Source: an uncultured Bacteroidota bacterium (lineage in GTDB: Bacteria; Bacteroidota; Bacteroidia; Chitinophagales; Chitinophagaceae). From it: a stretch of 64,000 bases of DNA. The notes beneath the pieces are model-generated. The model did no database searches. It had not been told where the DNA came from and worked only from the letters and a program-made list of their open reading frames with translations. Positions 1 through 9,634 of this stretch are shown piece by piece (positions within the stretch are counted from its first letter, which is position 1; each line of letters begins with the position of its first letter). The DNA lies in NCBI GenBank assembly GCA_903938445.1, contig CAJADG010000082.1, positions 1 to 64,000 of the forward strand, given 5' to 3'. The translations under genes and the position numbers were made by a program.

Positions 1-42
1 ATAAATTTAAAAAATATTATATGATTAAAATTGTGCTTAATT

Positions 43-867
43 TTAGTTTTCAAGTTGAACTAACAACTCATAAATCTTTTTCGCGATTGAATCATCATAA
101 ATAGGCTTCACATTCATATCGTCTACCTGATGGACTGGAATGATGCGCTTAGTGGAACTAGTGATAAAAGCCTCTTTGGCAGTTGCAATTTCATTTAAAT
201 GTAAATCACGCGTTTCAACTTTTATTCCATTTGCGTTGCAAACAGCTAGTATATTTTTTCTAGTAACCCCTTTTAACATGTTTTTTTCAGCAGTTACCAA
301 AACATTGTCTTTGGTAACTATAAAGAAATTAGATCTAGGACATTCACTCACCACACCATTATGATGGTATAAAATATCATCAGCACCTTGTTGTCTCATC
401 CAGGGCTGTAACCAAACGGCCATTAGGTAGTCTGTAGTTTTAACTTCTGGTATCTGTCGCTGATAATTATAAGAAACAATTTTAATGCCTGAAGTTGGCA
501 AAGTTAAAGTTGGCTCTGCCAACGGTGCTTGTATAACAATTAAATGAGGTTGCTCAATCGTATAACCATCTGGAGCATCTCCCCCGGCAATAATCATACG
601 AATACCAGAATAATCCATTTTATTTTTTTCAATAAGCTCCCCTACAATATTTTTTATGTCTTCTCTTGTTTGAGGAATATTCAAACGCATTATTTCGGCT
701 GAGGTAAAAAAACGATCCAAATGATCTTCAATAAAAAGAGGCTTCTCTTTAGCTACTCTTAAAAAATCAAAAATTCCATAGCCTCTTTGCACTAATAAAT
801 CGGTAACTGGTACACCAGCAGTAGTAATCTCTTGAATTTGATTATTGGAAAAACAAAATACACTCAT
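43..867 (-). CDS. Aminotransferase class IV (branched-chain aminotransferase / aminodeoxychorismate lyase-like)
   Basis: 274-aa ORF; fold-type IV PLP pattern (RGYGIFDFLRV, VSECPRSNFFIV, KGVTRKNIL). Confidence 0.85.
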   Translation of the reverse strand: MSVFCFSNNQIQEITTAGVPVTDLLVQRGYGIFDFLRVAKEKPLFIEDHLDRFFTSAEIMRLNIPQTREDIKNIVGELIEKNKMDYSGIRMIIAGGDAPDGYTIEQPHLIVIQAPLAEPTLTLPTSGIKIVSYNYQRQIPEVKTTDYLMAVWLQPWMRQQGADDILYHHNGVVSECPRSNFFIVTKDNVLVTAEKNMLKGVTRKNILAVCNANGIKVETRDLHLNEIATAKEAFITSSTKRIIPVHQVDDMNVKPIYDDSIAKKIYELLVQLEN

Positions 868-1056
868 CTCTATTTATTTTTATAAAGCTACAATTATTTT
901 ATTTCAAAAACATTAATAGCACAACTCACCTTTCGCTATTAGAATTTCAAATTACACATTGTGATAAGCTTAACTACTTTAAGGAAATTTTAAGCAAGCA
1001 TAAATTAATCTTATTCGTTACTTTGTAGTCTAATTGAATATACAAATTTTATAATT

Positions 1057-1914
1057 ATGAAAAAGAATTCTCGTTTTACAGTAACCTTACTATTAATGGT
1101 TGCTTTTGCGTTCACTTCTTTTGTTAGTAATGCCCAAAGAGGAGGCAGAGGTGGATTTGGTGGCGGACATTTTGGAGCTGGGTTTGGTGGTGGATTTTCA
1201 TCACATTTTAGTGGCGTCCGCATGGGAGCAAATGTTGGATACACTTCCCGCGTTTTACCTTACGGTGGTATTTACCGTTTACCATCTTCCTATCTACGTT
1301 TAAGTTTTGGAGGGTATCCTTATTTTTTTTCCGATGGATTGTTTTACGCAGCTTATGGAGATTATTATGGATTAGTAGCCCCTCCATTTGGTTTAACCCT
1401 TGGATTTTTACCTAGAGGATATTGGGGTTTTAATTGGGGTGGGTATCCTTACTATTATTACAGTGGAGTATTTTACAAACCCACCGAAGATAAAAAATAT
1501 CAAGTGGTTGTTCCTCCAGTAGGTGCTGAAGTTCCAAGTATTCCTAAAGAAGCAAAACCAATTGTAGTGAATGACCAAAAATTATATGAATATCTTGGTA
1601 CGTATTATAAAGAGGTGATGGGTACTGATGGTAAAATAAAATATATTGTACAAGGAAAAGATGGCGTATTAAATACCGATACCGTAAAAGATAGCGTTGC
1701 TGCACATGATCAAAATTACATTCAAAAACATGATGTAAACACACAGCCAGCTACAATTTACACTCCAAGTGTTGGTGATATTGTATTGCAATTACCAAGT
1801 CAAACAATGGTTGTAATTGTGAATGGTAAAAAATTATATGTTACACCTGAACACATTTACTACGAAGAATTTGTAGATGGAAATGTTTTAAAATATAAAA
1901 TAGTAGGAAAGTAA
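1057..1914 (+). CDS. DUF6515-like secreted protein, Gly-rich N-terminus and Tyr/Gly-rich middle
   Basis: Signal peptide, RGGRGGFGGG tract, YYYYSGVFYKP...YQVVVPPVGAEVPSIP typical of the family. Confidence 0.7.
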   Translation: MKKNSRFTVTLLLMVAFAFTSFVSNAQRGGRGGFGGGHFGAGFGGGFSSHFSGVRMGANVGYTSRVLPYGGIYRLPSSYLRLSFGGYPYFFSDGLFYAAYGDYYGLVAPPFGLTLGFLPRGYWGFNWGGYPYYYYSGVFYKPTEDKKYQVVVPPVGAEVPSIPKEAKPIVVNDQKLYEYLGTYYKEVMGTDGKIKYIVQGKDGVLNTDTVKDSVAAHDQNYIQKHDVNTQPATIYTPSVGDIVLQLPSQTMVVIVNGKKLYVTPEHIYYEEFVDGNVLKYKIVGK

Positions 1915-1950
1915 AATTGCAATTTTAAATTTCCGAATAATAAAATTAAA

Positions 1951-1980
1951 AAAGGCGAACCAGATGGTTCGCCTTTTTTA
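1951..1980 (+). terminator. Rho-independent terminator
   Basis: GGCGAACC-AGAT-GGTTCGCC followed by TTTTT, just after the 1057-1914 CDS. Confidence 0.85.
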
Positions 1981-1995
1981 TTAAAAACATTTTTG

Positions 1996-4683
1996 TTATT
2001 TATACAGCTGATTAAATAACATTTTGTAAGTACCATGTGTTTGACCACGGAAAGTAATCTCTGGTCCATACACATATAATTTTCCTTTACCCACATTGGC
2101 TTCAAAAGCAGCAACACCATCTTGTAAATAGGCTTGTCCAAATGCCCAACCACTTCTTAAGGTTGTTGCAGATGCATACCAAGCTAAAGGAGTTACTTCT
2201 TTTTGTGCAATAGCTTCTGGTGCTAATTTAAATACTGGGCTTGCGCTAAAATAAACATCTGCTTTATTATTCATGCCCCAGTTGGGTGCATAATTATTAT
2301 CAACATCCACTTGCATAACACTTCCTGGAATATAAAATTTTTCACCAGGCAATGCTTTTTCTTTTCCTGCAACCATTTCAACCAATGCATTTTTCACAGG
2401 TAAATTTAAATGATAAGCAAGATTGGCGCTTGATCCAATCGTTATGATACGTCCACCATTATTCAAGAATTTTTGTAAAGCAGGAATTGATTTTTGTGCA
2501 GTAATTTTTCCAAGATGGTCTTTAAATTCTGCAAGAATCTCATCCTCTTTTGGTTCTTTATCTTCCCATGGAGATGGTGTTGCAACCAATGCAGGAATAG
2601 CTCCTTCAACAAAAACTATAACATCATACTTACTATTTAAGTTGGCTGCATCAATTTCTTTAGCATAAGTTAAATTAAAAGGAAAATGGTATTGTTCAAA
2701 AATCCATCTTACCCAGCCCGATGAAATAGAGCCACCATATTTATCCCATAAAGCAATACGTAATGGATCTACTTTATTTGTGATATCATTTGGCTTAACA
2801 CTCACTGCCATAAATGAAACACCATTTGTAGTAGTTGCTGCTTTAATAATAGATTCTGCTTTTGGATTACTTGCAACAAAATAGTTTTCCTTATTTTTTA
2901 ATACCTCTACACCTTCTTTTAATAAATCATTTACAACAACATATGCAGCATTGTCTTTTATAGAGAAAGTATATCCTGCAATTGTTTTGGTGTCAAATTT
3001 TGTATTGCCTTTTGGTTGTTGCACATCGCCATAAGCAATGGTTTCAAAAGGACCATTAAAGTCTTCTAGGATTCTATCAAATTGAATGCCCATGGTAAAT
3101 GCTGGAGTCCAACCCGCAGCATCATAAGGACGAACGGGTGGTCCTCCTGGATATTGAAAATCATTCGGATGATCCTGTGGTTCAAACATATCTAATACAT
3201 GCGGTCTAAATGCTTGATTGGTTTTTACAATATACGAACCTGCTAGATATTCCTTACCAGCTACAGAAAAATTACTTAATGCTTTTTGAACTTGTATACC
3301 GCTATTAATTAAAATATTAATAAATGCGGTAGCTGTTGTGGTTTGATTTGCAGGTACAATATATCCTCTAGGGTCTCTCAACTCTTTATTTTTATAAACC
3401 TTATTAAAATATTCAACAGGTAAAGTGTCTGATCGAGATTCTTTTTTATCGGCTTTAAAAACATCAGCAAGTAACTCCACTTTCTTTGGAGACTTGGTCC
3501 AACTGTCTTTGCTTCCTGCTTCAATACTATGTTTTCCCATAGTATAAATATTATACAAAAGCTCATCCTTATATCTTGAAGCATAATTTAAAACAGCATA
3601 ATTTAATGAAACTGAATAATCGATTGAATTTTTAAAATACCATTTCTGTGGTTCAATAGGATAGGGCGTAGCACTATTGGGGATTAATCTTTGTGGGACT
3701 AATGGAATGGTGCTTGGAGTTGGATTGCCAATAATTTCCGTTAACAAACCAATGATATTATGATAGTAAGCAGCGGTTCTTAATCCTCCATTCCACCAGG
3801 TTGAATACACGGAACCACTCTTCATGGTATAGCCTGGTTTACCTTCTGCATTTAAACGGCTACTCATTGCAGCACCCACGGCATCAATACCAGTTACCAA
3901 CAATGGATCATATACATAATTAAATGGATCGCGGTAGGGAGGTCCTGCTACTACAGTACCTGGAGGACCTGTTTGATGATGATTGTATAAAATTTGAGGC
4001 ATCCATTCAATATACAATTGACGACTCATGTTTTTAGATTCACTCATATTTAACATGAAAAAATCACGGTTATTATCATGTCCGATATATTTTTCATACA
4101 AACGAGGAATATCACTTGTAGATCTTTTTAAAGTATCTGCATTACGCATATACCAATTGGAAACTAATTCCTGTCCATCGGGATTCGCATGAACAAATAA
4201 AATGATGGTTGACTTTAAAATATTTTTAGTTTCTTCATCATCTCTTGTTAATACAGTATATAAAGTTTGTATTAATTGATGAATACCTGTAACCTCTGTT
4301 GCGTGTAATCCCCCATCAATCCACACCACCGTCTTTCCGTCTTTTGCTAATTGCTTTGCTTCAGCATCTGATAAATTTTCAGCTCTTGCTAATTTTTGTG
4401 AAATAGATTTGTATTTAGCAAGCTGTCTGATATTACTAGGATCAGATACAATCATCATGTATTGATTACGTCCCTCTTCGGTTTTACCAATTACTTGCAA
4501 CTTTACTTTGTTAGAAGCTGCTGCAACTTTTTTGAAGTAAGCTTCGGTTTGAGTAAAGGTTGCTAAATGATAATTATCTCCAATATTAAAACCAAAATGT
4601 TCTTTAGGAGTAGGGATGGACTGAGCATTTAATTGAATAACGCTCAAAACCAACAATAAAAAGCAAAACAATAGTTTACGCAT
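1996..4683 (-). CDS. M14-family zinc carboxypeptidase, secreted
   Basis: 895 aa, signal peptide; WIDGGLHATEVTG and HANPDGQE zinc-site context. Confidence 0.85.
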   Translation of the reverse strand: MRKLLFCFLLLVLSVIQLNAQSIPTPKEHFGFNIGDNYHLATFTQTEAYFKKVAAASNKVKLQVIGKTEEGRNQYMMIVSDPSNIRQLAKYKSISQKLARAENLSDAEAKQLAKDGKTVVWIDGGLHATEVTGIHQLIQTLYTVLTRDDEETKNILKSTIILFVHANPDGQELVSNWYMRNADTLKRSTSDIPRLYEKYIGHDNNRDFFMLNMSESKNMSRQLYIEWMPQILYNHHQTGPPGTVVAGPPYRDPFNYVYDPLLVTGIDAVGAAMSSRLNAEGKPGYTMKSGSVYSTWWNGGLRTAAYYHNIIGLLTEIIGNPTPSTIPLVPQRLIPNSATPYPIEPQKWYFKNSIDYSVSLNYAVLNYASRYKDELLYNIYTMGKHSIEAGSKDSWTKSPKKVELLADVFKADKKESRSDTLPVEYFNKVYKNKELRDPRGYIVPANQTTTATAFINILINSGIQVQKALSNFSVAGKEYLAGSYIVKTNQAFRPHVLDMFEPQDHPNDFQYPGGPPVRPYDAAGWTPAFTMGIQFDRILEDFNGPFETIAYGDVQQPKGNTKFDTKTIAGYTFSIKDNAAYVVVNDLLKEGVEVLKNKENYFVASNPKAESIIKAATTTNGVSFMAVSVKPNDITNKVDPLRIALWDKYGGSISSGWVRWIFEQYHFPFNLTYAKEIDAANLNSKYDVIVFVEGAIPALVATPSPWEDKEPKEDEILAEFKDHLGKITAQKSIPALQKFLNNGGRIITIGSSANLAYHLNLPVKNALVEMVAGKEKALPGEKFYIPGSVMQVDVDNNYAPNWGMNNKADVYFSASPVFKLAPEAIAQKEVTPLAWYASATTLRSGWAFGQAYLQDGVAAFEANVGKGKLYVYGPEITFRGQTHGTYKMLFNQLYK

Positions 4684-4749
4684 ATTTTAAATTTTGAAGT
4701 AAGTTAATTAAAATGCCCTTACTTTTTTTATAAAAAATGTGCTTTTACA

Positions 4750-5376
4750 CTAATGGAATAAAATAGAGGCTTGCTTTTTAAAGGAATATTGGGTAGATAG
4801 GAAATGTGGCGGATAAGTGTTGATGATTTGTTGAATGCTACTTAATAGATTGAATGGATTTCCATAAACATACTTATGTTTTCTTTTCATTTTTTGGGCT
4901 AACGCATTTGCTGCAATTTTAGCAATAGAATCCTTTGTTGAAATATGAGCATATACAATTGAGTTATCATGCTTTTTTGCAAATTCAAAACATTCTCTAT
5001 ATAAATCAACAATGGCATTAGGTTTAAAACGAATTAAATTATATAAATGAATAATATCCAATTGTAACCAGATTATATTTTGATAACCATTTTTGCTTAG
5101 CGCACCATTATTTAAATAAGGCTGTTCCTGAATTTGATCCTGTTGTAGTTGTGGAGCTGACGCAATAATTCCCTCAAATGGATATTTTAAAATGACTTGT
5201 ATAGCACTTGCCGAAATTTGAATTTGCGCCTCAAAAGATTGTTTCAAATAGGTAAACTTAAGCTGACCCTTAATAACCTGTTTTGTTTTTGATTTAATAA
5301 TTAAATCGAAATCTGCTGAGGTTTTAGATACGGAAGTTAAATCGGGAGTTACGGGGGTAGAATGCTGTAAAAACAT
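4750..5376 (-). CDS. Uncharacterised 208-aa protein
   Basis: Intact ORF preceded by a consensus promoter and structured leader; no family recognised. Confidence 0.6.
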   Translation of the reverse strand: MFLQHSTPVTPDLTSVSKTSADFDLIIKSKTKQVIKGQLKFTYLKQSFEAQIQISASAIQVILKYPFEGIIASAPQLQQDQIQEQPYLNNGALSKNGYQNIIWLQLDIIHLYNLIRFKPNAIVDLYRECFEFAKKHDNSIVYAHISTKDSIAKIAANALAQKMKRKHKYVYGNPFNLLSSIQQIINTYPPHFLSTQYSFKKQASILFH

Positions 5377-5403
5377 AGTTTTTTTATTTTGACATGAATG
5401 ACC

Positions 5404-5468
5404 TCATCGATTTTACCACCGCGGAGTTAAACTCTCTCGGTTGGTACCCATTAAAGGGTTCTTGATGA
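5404..5468 (-). ncRNA. Candidate structured cis-regulatory leader RNA (three-way junction)
   Basis: Minus strand: P1 UCAUC/GAUGA (5464-5468 with 5404-5408), P2 ACCC-UUUAAU-GGGU (5446-5459), P3 ACC-AA-CCG...CGG-U-GGU with inner GAG-UUUAA-CUC (5415-5445). Confidence 0.45.
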
Positions 5469-5473
5469 TGGAA

Positions 5474-5505
5474 CAAAGGTAGGAAATTGGGAGATTACTA
5501 CCAAA
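5474..5505 (-). promoter_or_regulatory. Bacteroidota sigma-70-type promoter (TTTG-N20-TACCTTTG)
   Basis: Minus strand TTTG (5502-5505), 20-nt spacer, TACCTTTG (5474-5481). Confidence 0.75.
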
Positions 5506-5530
5506 AAAAGGCCGGTAAAATACCGGCCTA
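5506..5530 (-). terminator. Rho-independent terminator of the MoxR-like gene
   Basis: Minus strand GGCCGGTA-TTT-TACCGGCC followed by TTTTTTT. Confidence 0.85.
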
Positions 5531-5566
5531 CTATTGAATGAATTAGTTTATAAAATATTTAAACTT

Positions 5567-7123
5567 TTATGCATAGTCGTTAAAATCATCCTCCTCAAAG
5601 TTCATTGACCCAAGGTTCATCATACTACCCATTAAGTCTTTAAACTCAATCTTACCATCAATCATTTTTTTACTAATTAATGAATAAGCAGAAAGACCAT
5701 GCAATACAAACTCCATTAATAATGCTGCTTGTTTATCATCGGCTTGCGGAAAATGTTTTTTCACGATTCCAAACAAACCATCTACTTTATACAAAGCAAG
5801 AATTTTTTCATCATCTTTCATATCCAATAATAAATCCAAATGATTACCCGCATCAAACCATTTAGTAATTAATGCATATGGATTTTCTGGCTGCTTTGCT
5901 TCTGCAGTTTGCGCAGCAGATTTTTTTACAGGTTTCTTTTTCTTTAATTCATCCGGATTAGGAAAATATGAAACGAATAAAGTACGGATTGATTTATTTA
6001 ATAAATTTAAAGCCACTTCATAAGGCCCCTCTTGTTCCCCTTCATATACCAATTCAATTTTTCCAGTAATGGCTGGAATGATACCGGACAAATCACTAAT
6101 CCAAATTTGTGTATGTTTTTCGTTATGAATAATGGCTCTTCGTTCTGCACTACTCACCGCAGCCTCATACGCAGCAATGGTTAGACGCGCACTCACTCCA
6201 CTTTTTTTATCTACAAATTCGTTGGTTCTTGCTTCAAATGAAACCTGCTCAATTAATCGTTTAACTAAATCACTCACGGCAACTTTATCCTTTTGTGCAG
6301 GTAAAATATTTGCCTCCTGTTCCGTAATTGCTAAAGAAGTTTCAATACTTTTTGGATAGTGTGTTAAAATTTGACTTTCAATTCTATCTTTCAATGGTGT
6401 TACAATACTTCCTCTATTCGTATAATCTTCAGGGTTAGCAGTAAACACAAATAAAATATCTAATGGCATGCGTAACTTAAATCCTCTAATTTGAATATCC
6501 CCTTCTTGTAAAATATTAAATAAGGATACTTGAATTCTAGCTTGTAAATCCGGCAATTCATTAATAACAAAAATGCCTCTATTGCTTCTTGGAATAATTC
6601 CATAGTGTATGACTTTCTCATCCGCAAAACTTAATTTTAAATTAGCCGCTTTAATAGGATCAATATCTCCAATCAAATCCGATACGCTCACATCGGGTGT
6701 GGCTAATTTTTCTCCATAGCGTGCACTTTTGTGCACCCAATGAATTGGGGTTTTATCACCATGTTCGGCTATAAGATCAACAGCAAAACGACTTAAGGGT
6801 TGTAAAGGGTCATCATTTACTTCCGAGCCGGCAATTGTTGGAATGTATTCGTCCAATAAATCTACCATTTGACGCGCCATTCTGGTTTTTGCTTGACCAC
6901 GTAATCCTAAAAACAAAATATTATGTCTACTTAATAAAGCTCTTTCTACATCAGGTATTACGGTATCCTCATAACCTAAGATACCTTCAAATGCATTTTC
7001 TTTGTTTTGAATGCTCGCAATTAAATTGTCTCTAACCTCATCTTTGATGGACTTAGGTTGATAACCCGATTTTTTTAAATCTCCTAAAGTTAAAATTTTA
7101 GTGATGTCTATTTTCTTACTCAT
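5567..7123 (-). CDS. MoxR / Mg-chelatase-like AAA+ ATPase
   Basis: 518 aa; NILFLGLRGQAKTRMARQ Walker A, GIFVINELPDL Walker B, FVFTANPEDYTNRG. Confidence 0.85.
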   Translation of the reverse strand: MSKKIDITKILTLGDLKKSGYQPKSIKDEVRDNLIASIQNKENAFEGILGYEDTVIPDVERALLSRHNILFLGLRGQAKTRMARQMVDLLDEYIPTIAGSEVNDDPLQPLSRFAVDLIAEHGDKTPIHWVHKSARYGEKLATPDVSVSDLIGDIDPIKAANLKLSFADEKVIHYGIIPRSNRGIFVINELPDLQARIQVSLFNILQEGDIQIRGFKLRMPLDILFVFTANPEDYTNRGSIVTPLKDRIESQILTHYPKSIETSLAITEQEANILPAQKDKVAVSDLVKRLIEQVSFEARTNEFVDKKSGVSARLTIAAYEAAVSSAERRAIIHNEKHTQIWISDLSGIIPAITGKIELVYEGEQEGPYEVALNLLNKSIRTLFVSYFPNPDELKKKKPVKKSAAQTAEAKQPENPYALITKWFDAGNHLDLLLDMKDDEKILALYKVDGLFGIVKKHFPQADDKQAALLMEFVLHGLSAYSLISKKMIDGKIEFKDLMGSMMNLGSMNFEEDDFNDYA

Positions 7124-7125
7124 AA

Positions 7126-8223
7126 TTAATACACTGTTTTTCTTTTACCACTTTCAAAATCATTAAATATAAAACTACCCAAATTGTCAAGTGAAGCAAA
7201 ATAGGCTTTACCATTGTTCATCTCTGTAAACTCTTCTACAAATTTTTGTAAATAAGGATCAGATGCAATCATGAATGTTGTGATGGGGATTTTTAATTTC
7301 TTGCATTGTGCGGCAAGGTTTATGCAACGATTCACCACTTTTCTATCTAATCCAAAACTATTTTTATAATACTTACCACCAATTTTTAAGCAAGTTGGTT
7401 TACCATCGGTAATCATAAATATTTGCTTATTGGCCGTTTTTCTTCTTCGTAATATATCCATGGCTAATTCAAGCCCAGCAACCGTATTGGTATGATAAGG
7501 TCCTACTTGTAAATAAGGTAAATCTTTAATTTCAACCTGCCATGCATCATTTCCAAACACAACAATATCAATGGTGTCTTTTGGATATTTTTTGGTAATA
7601 AGTTCACACAAAGCCATTGCTACTTTTTTTGCTGGCGTAATTCTATCCTCTCCATATAAAATCATGGAATGAGAAATATCAATCATTAACACAGTGGATG
7701 TTTGTGTTTTAAAATCCGCTTCTCTAATCACTAAGTCATCCTCATGCATAGAGAATGATTCTACACCTCTATTAATTTGTGCATTCTTAATACTTTCTGT
7801 GAAATCTATTTGCTCCATTAAATCCCCAAACTGAAAGGATCTTGTATCAGAATTGATATCACCGGATGGACCCGCCTTGGTAGTACTATGATTTCCTTGT
7901 TTGGCTTTTTTTAGTTTTCCGAAAATTTCCTCCAAACTTTTTTGACGAATGGTTTGTTCCGTTTTAGCAGTAATGGCAAAACGACCATCCTGTGGATTTT
8001 CTTTTAAATATCCATTTTGCTTTAAGTCCTCAATAAAATCACCTACACCATAATCATCGTCTGTAAACTTATGGGTACGATCCAATTGATTCATCCAATC
8101 CAAGGCCTCACTGGCATCACCACTCGTATAGTTGAGTAATTGCGTGAAAATATCAAGCATTTGCTCAAATTTAGTTTTTGAGTTTTCTCCTGGAGTAAAA
8201 TTTACAAAACGATGGCCTATCAT
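7126..8223 (-). CDS. VWA-domain protein partnered with the MoxR-like ATPase
   Basis: MIDISHSM (DxSxS MIDAS-like); ATG at 8223 (MIGHRFVNF) preferred over the track start at 8307, which lies in a terminator hairpin. Confidence 0.8.
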   Translation of the reverse strand: MIGHRFVNFTPGENSKTKFEQMLDIFTQLLNYTSGDASEALDWMNQLDRTHKFTDDDYGVGDFIEDLKQNGYLKENPQDGRFAITAKTEQTIRQKSLEEIFGKLKKAKQGNHSTTKAGPSGDINSDTRSFQFGDLMEQIDFTESIKNAQINRGVESFSMHEDDLVIREADFKTQTSTVLMIDISHSMILYGEDRITPAKKVAMALCELITKKYPKDTIDIVVFGNDAWQVEIKDLPYLQVGPYHTNTVAGLELAMDILRRRKTANKQIFMITDGKPTCLKIGGKYYKNSFGLDRKVVNRCINLAAQCKKLKIPITTFMIASDPYLQKFVEEFTEMNNGKAYFASLDNLGSFIFNDFESGKRKTVY

Positions 8224-8305
8224 AGTTATGCAAGTTAACAAAATACAAGGCACAAGGTTTAAAGAATATGATAGAACTAGCCCATATTCCGTATTTAATA
8301 AATAC

Positions 8306-8340
8306 AAGAGGGGGGCACCCCATAAAGAATGCCCCCTCTT
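8306..8340 (-). terminator. Hairpin terminator of the 8357-9634 gene pair
   Basis: AAGAGGGGG(G)C ... GCCCCCTCTT inverted repeat. Confidence 0.65.
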
Positions 8341-8356
8341 AACTTAAATTTAATGC

Positions 8357-8728
8357 CTACTTGCTTATTTTACGAAGACTATCTGCTTTTAGGTCTAATA
8401 ATTGGATGGAAGTATCTAATTTAACTACATGTAAATAAACATAAATTGGATAACTTAACATCCCTATTGCAATAATGCAAAATAAAGTAGCAACTGCCCA
8501 GTATAATTTGTTTGTTTTTAAAAAATTGATCCTGGCTGAATAAATTAAAATAGTTGCAAACATCCAATATATAATTCCGATCAATAAAAAATATAAATAA
8601 TATTCAATGCTGTTCACTTTTAATGTGGATAGGGGCCATAAATTCAAAAATTGAATAATTAAAAACAATACAAAGAATATATATAAATATTTTTTAGGGA
8701 AAGTAAAGCTGTTTGAATTTGTTTTCAT
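8357..8728 (-). CDS. Small multi-pass membrane protein, unknown function
   Basis: 123 aa with about four hydrophobic segments; 12 nt downstream of the lipoprotein gene. Confidence 0.6.
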   Translation of the reverse strand: MKTNSNSFTFPKKYLYIFFVLFLIIQFLNLWPLSTLKVNSIEYYLYFLLIGIIYWMFATILIYSARINFLKTNKLYWAVATLFCIIAIGMLSYPIYVYLHVVKLDTSIQLLDLKADSLRKISK

Positions 8729-8740
8729 ATGGAGGTTTTA

Positions 8741-9634
8741 TTAATGACCATTTCTTCTAAGTACACATGCTCTATAATCTAGTGTACAGGTATATAAATC
8801 TGAGTTAAACATTTGTCTTGCTATAACAAGGCCAAAATATGAACCAATTGACACACCTACCGATGCACCAGCAGCAGTTCCTACTATTGGAACCAAGGAG
8901 GCAATCCCTGCCCCTGTAACTCCAGCACCAGTGGCAAGTGTAGCCCCTATATTTACTGAATTACCAAGAAAATTTTTAGCGGCTTTTTGATTACAACTTA
9001 CATACTCTAAACAACAAGCATCCGCACAACCACCGCCTCCTGTATCTATGTCTTCTAAATCCATTTCGTTAAAAAACTGAAAAGCAGGCGCCTCTGGATT
9101 AAGCACATAATCATCAAACATACTATTTGACTTTATTTTATTGGAATTATTTTTTACCGAATCCATTTTATTTTTTGCATATAAATTCCTGGCTTTTAAA
9201 AATAATTGAGCTTGTTCTTTGGTATAATTAGTATCTATTGAAAAGTATTTTTGTTTTATCAAAGTGGTATTTGTTAAAATTTGACTTGAAAAATATTTTA
9301 GTTCATCCATTGATTTTAATTTGTAAAAATCCACCAGCTGTTGTTGTATTATCAAACTATTTGGACTCTCATTTAATTTTTCAAATAACAATTTACCTGA
9401 ACTTACAATTTCCTCTGAAGTTCTTTGATCCTTAAAGACTAACTGTAAATAATGTGGATCAAAATGATTTAAGGCATCGTACAAACCAATAAATGCAGGA
9501 TCTCCCGCCAACTGTTTAGGATCTGCTACTGAAACAGTGGAAGCCAATGGCGTATCTAAGGTCTTGGTACAACTATAAAAAAAGGCGATTCCGATAACAA
9601 AGAGCATGCTAGTTGCGATGATTCTTATATTCAT
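8741..9634 (-). CDS. Lipoprotein with Cys-rich / glycine-zipper C-terminus, unknown function
   Basis: ATG at 9634 gives MNIRIIATSMLFVIGIAFFYSC lipobox; C-terminus GGGGCADACCLEYVSC plus Gly/Ala-rich hydrophobic stretch. Confidence 0.6.
   Translation of the reverse strand: MNIRIIATSMLFVIGIAFFYSCTKTLDTPLASTVSVADPKQLAGDPAFIGLYDALNHFDPHYLQLVFKDQRTSEEIVSSGKLLFEKLNESPNSLIIQQQLVDFYKLKSMDELKYFSSQILTNTTLIKQKYFSIDTNYTKEQAQLFLKARNLYAKNKMDSVKNNSNKIKSNSMFDDYVLNPEAPAFQFFNEMDLEDIDTGGGGCADACCLEYVSCNQKAAKNFLGNSVNIGATLATGAGVTGAGIASLVPIVGTAAGASVGVSIGSYFGLVIARQMFNSDLYTCTLDYRACVLRRNGH

Noticed and set aside
1011-1244. Antisense Pro-rich ORF (77 aa)
   Set aside because: Mirror image of the Gly-rich codons of the 1057-1914 CDS.
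5419-5449. Plus-strand GGAGTTAAACTC...GTTGGTACCC resembles part of 5S rRNA
   Set aside because: Only a short local resemblance; no flanking 5S helices, and the promoter points to minus-strand transcription.
5394-5465. Plus-strand mini-ORF ATGAATGACCTCATC... (MNDLIDFTTAELNSLGWYPLKGS)
   Set aside because: No promoter or terminator on the plus strand; it coincides with the structured minus-strand leader, so the open frame is probably incidental.
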